NCBI GenBank assembly: GCA_050181375.1
Contig: JBFXDF010000037.1
Coordinates: 1-22,577 of the forward strand
DNA: 22,577 nt
Direction of reading: 5' to 3'
DNA from: DATARH01 sp050181375
GTDB taxonomy: Bacteria; Pseudomonadota; Alphaproteobacteria; ATCC43930; CGMCC-115725
A program made the position numbers and the translations under genes. Below the pieces are notes generated by a model. It saw only the letters and a program-made list of their open reading frames with translations. It had not been told where the DNA came from and ran no database searches. This document shows, one piece after another, positions 14,843 to 20,403 of this stretch. Positions within the stretch are counted from its first letter, which is position 1. Every line of letters begins with the position of its first letter.

Positions 14843-15901
14843 ATGAAGGTCGAGACACGGCTGCCGCTGGGAAAACTCGATCCGGGCGTGCGGGCGACCG
14901 GAGCGGCCCTGGACATCCGCACCGTTGCCGTCGAGGCAAACCGCGCCGAGGCGCTCGGCTATGACGGGATCATCACCGAGGAGACCAAGGACGACCCGTA
15001 CATCGTGATGGCATTGGCGGCGCAGGCGACGGACAGCGTGTCGCTTGCCACCGCCGTGGCGCTCGCCTTTCCGCGCAGCCCGACCGTGACCGCGATGACC
15101 GCTTGGACGTTGCAGCGTCTCTCCGGCGGGCGCTTCACGCTCGGTCTGGGATCGCAGGTGAAAGGACATATCGAGCGGCGCTTCGGGATGAGCTGGTCGG
15201 CGCCGGGACCGTGGCTGCGCGAATACGTAGAGGCGCTGCGCGCGATCTGGGATTGCTGGCAGAACGGGTCAAAGCTCGATTTCCGCGGCGAGCACTACAG
15301 GCTCAACCTGATGGTGCCGCTGTTCACGCCGGCGCCGATCGAGCACCCGCGCATCGCGGTCGAGCTGGCCGCGGTCAACCCGTATATGTGCCAGGTCGCC
15401 GGCGAGGTCGCCGACGGCATCCGCGCCCACCCGATCGCGACACCGCGCTATATCGCCGAGACGATGCTGCCGGCGGTGCAACGGGGCGCCGCGAAAACCG
15501 GCCGCGATCTGTCGGGATTTACAATGTGCGTGATGCCGCTGGTCGCGACCGCGCCCGACCGCACCGGCCTCGCCGCGCGGATCGAAGACGTGCGGTCGCG
15601 GGTCGCGTTCTACGCCTCGACCCCGTCCTATCTCGTTGCGTTCGAGAGCGAGGGCTACGGCGAGGTCGCGCGCGACCTGCAACAACTGTCACGGGCGCAG
15701 CGCTGGGACGACATGGCGGCCCTGGTCGACGACGGAATGCTCGACGCCTATGCCGTGACCGGCACCCACGACGAAATCGCCGCCAAGCTGCGCGCCCGCT
15801 ACGCCGCCGTGGCGACGGCGATCGAGTTTGCGATCCCGCTGGCCGACGCCGGCGACGAAGAGCGGCTGCGCGCGATGATCTCCGAATTGCGCGGCGCCTG
15901 A
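14843..15901 (+). CDS. LLM-class (luciferase-like) flavin- or F420-dependent oxidoreductase
   Basis: ATG 14843, preceded by GGAGGTG, gives a 352-residue protein of the luciferase-like monooxygenase superfamily. Typical elements are AEALGYDGIITEET (36-47), SVSLATAVALAFPRSP (65-80), TLQRLSGGRFTLGLGSQVKGHIERRFG (89-115) and REYVEALRAIWDCW. The sequence recalls the MSMEG_2256-type subfamily annotated as F420-dependent, but this rests on memory and the cofactor (FMN or F420) cannot be proven by eye. The frame is open far upstream within the Gfo/Idh gene, but that part is a shadow. It is the second gene of a two-gene oxidoreductase operon. Its stop lies only 16 bp from the stop of the convergent DUF3750 gene. 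Confidence 0.88.
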   Translation: MKVETRLPLGKLDPGVRATGAALDIRTVAVEANRAEALGYDGIITEETKDDPYIVMALAAQATDSVSLATAVALAFPRSPTVTAMTAWTLQRLSGGRFTLGLGSQVKGHIERRFGMSWSAPGPWLREYVEALRAIWDCWQNGSKLDFRGEHYRLNLMVPLFTPAPIEHPRIAVELAAVNPYMCQVAGEVADGIRAHPIATPRYIAETMLPAVQRGAAKTGRDLSGFTMCVMPLVATAPDRTGLAARIEDVRSRVAFYASTPSYLVAFESEGYGEVARDLQQLSRAQRWDDMAALVDDGMLDAYAVTGTHDEIAAKLRARYAAVATAIEFAIPLADAGDEERLRAMISELRGA

Positions 15902-15917
15902 GCCGATCACCGAGGCG

Positions 15918-16718
15918 TCACGGCGCGGCGGAGGATGTCTCGACGATCCGCGGCCGAAAGCCGAGGCGACCGATCGCCGGCAGCTTCAACGCCGGAGAAG
16001 CGGCGTCGATGCCGGTCGAAAGCCCGAGCACGTTGATCTCGACGCCCTCCCTGGCGGCGACGAGAATGCCGGCAAGACCGTACAGCGAGAGCTGAAACCC
16101 GGTGCCGCTCGGCGCCGCCGCGACCAGCGTCCCTCCCGGCAGAAAATCCTTGCCGATCGCGTTCGCGGGCAGGGCGAGGCCGAGTTCCGGCACCTCGCGC
16201 GCGACGTAGGCGGTGAAGGTGTTGCTGTTCGGCCCCGGCCAGGCGCGGTAGGCGTTCGGGTACGGGTAGCTCGCGACGGCGGCGCGGATTTTTTCGATCA
16301 GCGCATCGCCATCGCCGCCGCGTCGGTCGAGCAGCAGTTCGGGCCGTGCCCCGAACCAGAAATTGTCCGGCCCCATGCGGTCGATCCGCACCGACGGAGC
16401 GCCGTTCGCGACACCGAACCCGACCACCTCGTAGCGGGTGAAGCGCGGCGCCCCGGTCGGCTTGACCGCGATCCAGGTGTGCACCGAGAAGACGCCGCGC
16501 CACGACACGGCCGGCGCGGCATAGACCTGGATCACCGCCTCGCGCGTCGCCGCCGGGTCCGGCGCGATGCCGGTCGGATCGCGACGCGCCTCAAACCAGG
16601 GCACGCCGCCGCGCGGGTCCGGCATGCAGGCGCTTACCAGCACCGGAACGGCGAGCAGCAGAAACAGCAGCAGAAGACCGAGCGACGACACGGGCGGATT
16701 GGCGGATTGATTCAACAC
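15918..16718 (-). CDS. DUF3750-family putative lipoprotein
   Basis: I place the start at GTG 16718 (266 residues), 29 bp after the stop of the hydroxylase gene; the frame continues into that gene without family resemblance. The N-terminus has a strongly hydrophobic stretch (residues 13-30) ending V-S-A-C31, a plausible lipobox, so the protein may be lipid-anchored or have one membrane helix. The conserved part shows the DUF3750 hallmarks HTWIAVKPTGA (80-90), RYEVVGFG (95-102) and RAWPGPNSNTF (158-168). The family's function is not established. No Shine-Dalgarno is clear, which suits coupling with the upstream gene. It is the last gene of the minus-strand operon. Confidence 0.82.
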   Translation of the reverse strand: MLNQSANPPVSSLGLLLLFLLLAVPVLVSACMPDPRGGVPWFEARRDPTGIAPDPAATREAVIQVYAAPAVSWRGVFSVHTWIAVKPTGAPRFTRYEVVGFGVANGAPSVRIDRMGPDNFWFGARPELLLDRRGGDGDALIEKIRAAVASYPYPNAYRAWPGPNSNTFTAYVAREVPELGLALPANAIGKDFLPGGTLVAAAPSGTGFQLSLYGLAGILVAAREGVEINVLGLSTGIDAASPALKLPAIGRLGFRPRIVETSSAAP

Positions 16719-16747
16719 ACGCGGATGGAAGCGGCGGCCTCGGGCAC

Positions 16748-17899
16748 CTATCCGGAGGCTTTGTAGTCGATCCCGCCCTCTACCGTCCCGGCATTCGCTT
16801 CGCGGATGGCGGCGGCCGCATCGTCGTAGAGGAACGGCAGAAACGCGTAGCGCCGCCCCTGGGTCACAGTGGAGACCGCGTGCAGCAGCGAGCACGAAAA
16901 CACCACGGCGCCGCCCGGCGGCGGCTTGAAGGGGCGACCGCCATATTCGGGAAAGCTGATCTCGCCGCCGTCGAACTCGGCGTTCAGATTGATCGACACC
17001 GCGAACCGCCGGTGCACGGTTCCCGCCGTGGTGTTGTCGCGATGCTGCGCGAAATGGCCGCCGTCCTCGGCCGAATAGCAGCCGATCAGATAGCGCTCCA
17101 TGCGCGTGGCGTTGAACTGGAACGCCTTTTGAATTTCGGGGACGATGCGGCGGACGACCCGCTGCTGCAGCGCGCCGATCAATTTCGGCTCGGTAACGAT
17201 GCAGTCCCGCCGGACCTTGTGGATCGGGTTGTGCCGCAAGACCGTCCTGCCGCCGATCTCGGTCATAAAGCCGCTGTCCCCGCCGCCGCCGCGCTCGTAC
17301 AGCGCGATCAGGTGGCGGCAGAATTCCGGCTCGAACACATTCGGCAGGATCAGCACCGGCGCCGGAACATCGAACCCGACAAAGCGCGCCGGCGGCGGCA
17401 GGCCGGCGAGATACGCGAACAGCGCCTCGTGCTCGGGCAGCGGAAAGCTTTGCAAGACGCGCAGCATCGGGTCGAGAACAAGCCAGAAGCGCCGGAACGC
17501 GGTGCGCGAACCGGCCCGGGCGTCGCGCGGAACGGCGCCGTAAAGCCGGCTGACCTGGAGATCGAAATCCCAGAAGAAGCGTATCCCGGGCAGGTGCGGC
17601 CGCACGCGCGCGGCCGTTTCATCGACGGGATCGATGCTGACCCCGAACAGGGCCGCCCGCGTATCGTCGAAGCAGAGCCGGTTGTCGAGGATCGCGCGAT
17701 AGGCGTCCCGCCCGACCTCGTCGCCGGCGCTGGCGAAAAAGCAGAGCACGATGTAGCGGCCGGCCACAGTATCGAACACATATCGCGGATTGCTGGTCGC
17801 GCGCTGGCTGAACCGCGGCGCCGGGTCCCCCGGCAGCAGCCGGACGCGGTCCTGGCTGTCGAAGGCCTTGCCGTCGGGCTGGCCGCTCGGCGGGATCAC
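16748..17899 (-). CDS. redoxin-like domain fused to a 2OG-Fe(II) prolyl-hydroxylase-like domain
   Basis: The 383-residue protein is a fusion. Residues about 20-170 look like a peroxiredoxin/thioredoxin fold (LLPGDPAPRFSQRATSNP, GRYIVLCFFASAGDEVGRDAY, ALFGVSIDPVDE, FWDFDLQVSRLYGAV, RFWLVLDPMLRVL). The position of the peroxidatic cysteine appears to be occupied by G63, so peroxidase activity is unlikely. Residues about 175-360 are a 2OG-Fe(II) oxygenase of the prolyl 4-hydroxylase type, with iron ligands H286 and D288 (HFAQHRDN) and H340 (LLHAVS), and R350 for 2-oxoglutarate. These catalytic residues are intact. The start is GTG 17899, one base after the GhrA gene's TGA, so translation is coupled. 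It probably hydroxylates a protein or peptide side chain in the cytoplasm; the target is unknown. Confidence 0.87.
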   Translation of the reverse strand: MIPPSGQPDGKAFDSQDRVRLLPGDPAPRFSQRATSNPRYVFDTVAGRYIVLCFFASAGDEVGRDAYRAILDNRLCFDDTRAALFGVSIDPVDETAARVRPHLPGIRFFWDFDLQVSRLYGAVPRDARAGSRTAFRRFWLVLDPMLRVLQSFPLPEHEALFAYLAGLPPPARFVGFDVPAPVLILPNVFEPEFCRHLIALYERGGGGDSGFMTEIGGRTVLRHNPIHKVRRDCIVTEPKLIGALQQRVVRRIVPEIQKAFQFNATRMERYLIGCYSAEDGGHFAQHRDNTTAGTVHRRFAVSINLNAEFDGGEISFPEYGGRPFKPPPGGAVVFSCSLLHAVSTVTQGRRYAFLPFLYDDAAAAIREANAGTVEGGIDYKASG

Positions 17900-17900
17900 G

Positions 17901-18830
17901 TCAGTACCCCCGCGCGAGATCGACGCGGTTGGCGATCGGCAGCCCGGCCTCGCATTGGCGGATCGCGTCGCGCACCAGCGGCGCGGCGGTGGGCGGGTGC
18001 GTCTCGGCGGCGATGTGCGGGGTCACGATGGTCCGCGGGTGGCGCCAGAACGGATGCGCCGGGGGCAGCGGCTCGTCATCGAACACGTCGAGCACCGCGC
18101 CCGACAGGCGCCCGCTATCGAGCGCCGCGAGCAGGTCGGCTTCGACCACGTGGCCGCCGCGCCCGGCGTTGACGATGGCGGCGCCTCGCGGCATCCGCGC
18201 GAAGGCGGCAGCATCGAGGATGCCGCGCGTCGCCGGGGTCAGCGGCAACAGGCAGACGACGATTTCGCTGCGCCTCAGCAGGCGGTCGAACCCGTCCGCG
18301 CCGGCGAAGGTCGCGAAACCCGGCACCGATTTCTCGCCGCGGCTCCACCCCGCGACATCGAAGCCCAGGGACCGCAGCTTGCGGCCGGCATCCTGTCCCA
18401 GCGTGCCGAAGCCGAGAATGCCGACCGGGCGTTCGGCGGCGTTCTTCTGCTCCCGCTCGCGCCAGACCGCCTCGCGCTGCTGCGCCAGGTAGTCGAGGTC
18501 CTGACGGTGCAGCCGCAACACCGACAGCGCGACATACTCACTCATCGCGTCGGTCATGTACGGATCGACCAGGCGGACGATCGGCACATGACGGGGCAAA
18601 TCGGGGTCGCGCAGCAGATGGTCGATGCCGGCGCCGAGGCCAAAGATCATTTTGAGGTTCGGCAGCGTGGCGAGCAGCCCCGGCTCGGGGTGCCAGACCA
18701 GCGCGTACTCGATCGCCTCCCGGTCGGCGAGATCGGGCCAATAGCGGATCTCGTGCCCGGGCAGGAGGTCGGCCAGCAGCGGGCGCCAGCGCGAAGTCGC
18801 GGCCGGGGTCGAGCGGAACAGGATCGCCAT
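17901..18830 (-). CDS. GhrA-like glyoxylate/hydroxypyruvate reductase (D-2-hydroxyacid dehydrogenase)
   Basis: The 309-residue protein is a D-isomer 2-hydroxyacid dehydrogenase of the GhrA type, a cytoplasmic NAD(P)H enzyme reducing glyoxylate or hydroxypyruvate. The nucleotide loop is GILGFGTLGQDAG (137-149). The catalytic set is R224 (NAGRGG), E253 (DVFDDEPLP) and H272 (TPHIAAETHP), each three residues lower than in E. coli GhrA (312 residues), which supports the assignment and the ATG 18830 start. The ribosome site is weak. DUF192 ends 24 bp upstream and the hydroxylase starts one base downstream. Since the hydroxylase consumes 2-oxoglutarate, linked metabolism of 2-oxoacids is conceivable but speculative. 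Confidence 0.88.
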   Translation of the reverse strand: MAILFRSTPAATSRWRPLLADLLPGHEIRYWPDLADREAIEYALVWHPEPGLLATLPNLKMIFGLGAGIDHLLRDPDLPRHVPIVRLVDPYMTDAMSEYVALSVLRLHRQDLDYLAQQREAVWREREQKNAAERPVGILGFGTLGQDAGRKLRSLGFDVAGWSRGEKSVPGFATFAGADGFDRLLRRSEIVVCLLPLTPATRGILDAAAFARMPRGAAIVNAGRGGHVVEADLLAALDSGRLSGAVLDVFDDEPLPPAHPFWRHPRTIVTPHIAAETHPPTAAPLVRDAIRQCEAGLPIANRVDLARGY

Positions 18831-18854
18831 CGCCGTACCCGTTGGCGGCGGGGC

Positions 18855-19328
18855 TTACGAGGCGTTGCCGAGCGCCGGCGACGAGACCCGGTCGCCGGGC
18901 TTGATGCCGAGCCGCTGCGCGGTGCCGCCGTTCAGTTCGAGCACGGCGCGGGCCGGCGCGTCGGCCCCGATCGTATCGAGCGACTCGGGCACCCGGCGCT
19001 CGGCGATGTTGATGACGCGGCCTTGCGCGTCGATAAACAGCATGTCGAGCGGGATGACCGTATTCTTCATCCACATCGCGGCCTTGGACGGCGTCTTGAA
19101 GACGAACAGCATGCCGGCATCGGGCGCGAGGGTGCGGCGGAACATCAACCCCTGCTCCATCTGGGCCGGCGTCGTGGCGATTTCGACGGTGAATTTATGC
19201 GGTCCGCCGGCGCTCTCGATCGTCACTTCGCCGGTCGGAAAGGTCTGCAGGGCTTGCGCGAGGCTGGCCGGCGCCGCGGCGAGCAACAGCAGCAGCGCCA
19301 CCAACAATGGACGGACGGAGAGAGGCAT
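18855..19328 (-). CDS. exported DUF192-family protein
   Basis: Start ATG 19328 gives 157 residues, the usual size for DUF192. MPLSVRPLLVALLLLLAAAPASLAQA is a clear signal peptide, so the protein is periplasmic. DUF192 signatures are EQGLMFR (58-64), MWMKNTVIPLDMLFID (85-100) and LELNGG...RLGIKPGD (130-146). Function is not known. ATG 19340 is an alternative start; the frame runs further upstream but there only translates repeat-rich intergenic DNA. GGGGTCCC before ATG 19328 is a weak ribosome site. TACAAT on the minus strand (plus 19359-19364) is a good -10 box about 30 bases upstream. It is the first gene of the four-gene minus-strand unit. Confidence 0.88.
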   Translation of the reverse strand: MPLSVRPLLVALLLLLAAAPASLAQALQTFPTGEVTIESAGGPHKFTVEIATTPAQMEQGLMFRRTLAPDAGMLFVFKTPSKAAMWMKNTVIPLDMLFIDAQGRVINIAERRVPESLDTIGADAPARAVLELNGGTAQRLGIKPGDRVSSPALGNAS

Positions 19329-19358
19329 GGGACCCCGCATCGGAGCGATCGACGGGGC

Positions 19359-19364
19359 ATTGTA
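19359..19364 (-). promoter_or_regulatory. candidate -10 box of the DUF192-ghrA-like-hydroxylase-DUF3750 operon
   Basis: Minus-strand TACAAT matches the -10 consensus at five of six positions and would start transcription about 20-25 bases before ATG 19328. The -35 region is GC-rich and without a good match, so an activator or another sigma factor could be needed. It lies just downstream of the repeat-rich stretch. Confidence 0.4.
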
Positions 19365-19398
19365 GCAGCTTGTCGCGGCGCGCCGGGGCGCGAATGCG

Positions 19399-19422
19399 AA
19401 ATTCCCTGCCGGCAGGGAATTT
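19399..19422. repeat. 24-bp perfect palindrome
   Basis: The two halves AAATTCCCTGCC and GGCAGGGAATTT are exact reverse complements with no spacer, and GCG/CGC arms extend the match beyond a single extra T. Without a loop it is poorly suited to be a terminator hairpin but well suited as a binding site for a dimeric protein or a recombination target. Confidence 0.9.
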
Positions 19423-19646
19423 TCGCCGCGGCCGGACCGCAGGATGGCGGAAACCGGCGGGTTTCGGAGAAAATTCCCGCGAGCGGAACAGGGAAAGCCC
19501 CGCACGGCAACAGGGAACCGGTCTGAAAGATCAGGGAATTATCGCAGCCCTTCTCCCGCAAAGCGGCGCCGGCCTCTGCCCACCGGCTCAGGGACGCAGA
19601 GTACCGGACGAGTGTGGCGATTTTAGCGTCGGCGTCAGCCGGCCGG

Positions 19647-20036
19647 TCACAATGCCGCGAGAGGTATGCCGAGCGCCCGCGCGCCCTCCCGCAGGCGATT
19701 GTCGTAGCTTGCCAGTTCGATCGGCTCTCCCCGCCGGCGAAGGTATTCGGCGGTCGCAAGATGCAAGGCGTCCAGGGTCCGAAGCGGAACGGGCCACGGT
19801 TCGAGCGCGCGCGCCAGCACCTGCCGCGTCATCTCGAACTGCTGGATGCCTGCCAATAGCGATTGGGCCGCCGCGAAACGTGCTTCGGCTGCGCGGCGCG
19901 CCTGAAGGCGGTTCCACACCTCGTACTCGATCAGACGGCTCGACACCGCGGCGGCCTGCCAGAATTCGCGTCGAGGCGCTCGATCCTCGCCCAGCAGCTC
20001 GGCGAGCGCGACCGAGCTGTCTATGTAGACTACCAA
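19647..20036 (-). CDS. PIN-domain ribonuclease toxin (VapC-like)
   Basis: A TTG start at 20036 gives 129 residues, the normal size of a VapC toxin. The protein begins VVYIDSSVALAELLG, the classic PIN opening. The acidic metal-binding residues are D6 (YIDSS), E39 (LIEYEVWNRL), D89 (LRTLDALHLATAEYL) and D112 (SYDNRL), all present. Such toxins cleave tRNA or rRNA when free of antitoxin. The start overlaps the antitoxin stop by seven bases, and GCGAGGA sits just before the TTG, which decides this start; the frame is open far upstream but only as a shadow of the antitoxin. Overlap and a weak start codon fit lower toxin than antitoxin synthesis. Confidence 0.88.
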   Translation of the reverse strand: MVVYIDSSVALAELLGEDRAPRREFWQAAAVSSRLIEYEVWNRLQARRAAEARFAAAQSLLAGIQQFEMTRQVLARALEPWPVPLRTLDALHLATAEYLRRRGEPIELASYDNRLREGARALGIPLAAL

Positions 20037-20314
20037 CGATCCTCGCGATCCTTGTCCAGATCGGCAAGCAGTTGCTCCAACGTGTATCCGGGTATCGGGT
20101 TGCGCGGCGGCGGCCAGTCCGGGCCTCTGACCGCAGGGGTAACCCAGCCCTCGCGGATGCCGCGCTCGATCACCGACTCCGGTTTGGCGCGCGGCGGCAC
20201 GATCTCGGCCACGGGCCGTCCGCGATCGGTGATCACGACGGTTTCGCCGGAAGCGGCGAGCCGCACGTATTCGCTGAGCTTGTTCTTCAGCGTCTTGAGG
20301 CCGACGGTTTTCAT
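20030..20314 (-). CDS. Phd/YefM-family antitoxin
   Basis: ATG 20314 gives 94 residues. The N-terminal MKTVGLKTLKNKLSEYVRLAASGETVVITDRGRPVAEIVP is the Phd/YefM DNA-binding fold (about 1-42), which binds its own promoter. The C-terminal part, ending TLEQLLADLDKDREDRW, should be the toxin-binding tail. A TTG three codons upstream is possible but unnecessary. No Shine-Dalgarno is visible. A strong promoter reading on this strand (TTGACA, 17-base spacer, CACTTT) ends about eight bases before the ATG, so the transcript is probably leaderless or nearly so. The palindrome between the two boxes is the likely operator. Confidence 0.88.
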   Translation of the reverse strand: MKTVGLKTLKNKLSEYVRLAASGETVVITDRGRPVAEIVPPRAKPESVIERGIREGWVTPAVRGPDWPPPRNPIPGYTLEQLLADLDKDREDRW

Positions 20315-20321
20315 ACGAGCC

Positions 20322-20350
20322 AAAGTGGCTACCGGAGGCTACTTTGTCAA
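20322..20350 (-). promoter_or_regulatory. toxin-antitoxin promoter with overlapping palindromic operator
   Basis: On the minus strand the -35 box TTGACA (plus 20345-20350) is a perfect match, followed by 17 bases and a weak -10 CACTTT (plus 20322-20327). A 24-bp imperfect palindrome, 20322-20345, with AAAGT...ACTTT outer arms and nine of twelve pairs matching, spans the spacer and touches both boxes. That is the layout expected for antitoxin autorepression. Confidence 0.6.
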
Positions 20351-20371
20351 TCTGTCGCAGGCGGGTAGAGT
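20344..20371 (+). promoter_or_regulatory. divergent promoter for the GAF sensor gene
   Basis: On the plus strand TTGTCA (20344-20349, five of six to consensus) is followed after 16 bases by TAGAGT (20366-20371, four of six). Transcription would start near 20378, about 26 bases before ATG 20404. Its -35 box overlaps the -35 box of the divergent toxin-antitoxin promoter. Confidence 0.45.
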
Positions 20372-20403
20372 TTGCGCCGGGAGCACGCGCGGACCGGCAT
20401 GCG

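Larger units (their letters stand above)
19329..19646. repeat. gene-free, repeat-rich intergenic stretch with CAGGGAA motifs
   Basis: No gene is supported here. A perfect 24-bp palindrome at 19399-19422 has the half-site AAATTCCCTGCC. A hairpin GAAACC/GGTTTC lies at 19450-19465. The heptamer CAGGGAA recurs on the plus strand at 19413, 19489, 19511 and 19532 and as CAGGGAC at 19589; its complement is at 19402-19408 and a variant TTCCCGC at 19474. The middle copies are 22 and 21 bp apart. All copies lie between the end of the toxin gene and the promoter of the DUF192 operon. The pattern suggests a decayed interspersed repeat or a multi-site protein-binding region. Confidence 0.7.

Noticed and set aside
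9422..15901. A single aromatic-degradation cluster built from the amidohydrolase, hydrolase and oxidoreductases
   Set aside because: The genes lie in at least three separately oriented units interrupted by rlmN and IalB, so a common pathway is not supported.
16719..16895. Upstream extension of the DUF3750 frame
   Set aside because: It lies inside the hydroxylase gene and translates as Arg/Cys-rich shadow sequence.
17350..18492. Plus-strand frames opposite the GhrA-like and hydroxylase genes
   Set aside because: Antisense shadows in GC-rich DNA; the minus-strand frames hold all catalytic motifs.
19329..19505. N-terminal extension of the DUF192 frame
   Set aside because: It translates the CAGGGAA-rich intergenic DNA and would place the signal peptide internally.
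19399..19595. CRISPR array
   Set aside because: The repeated unit is only seven bases, spacing is irregular, orientation is mixed and no cas gene is present.
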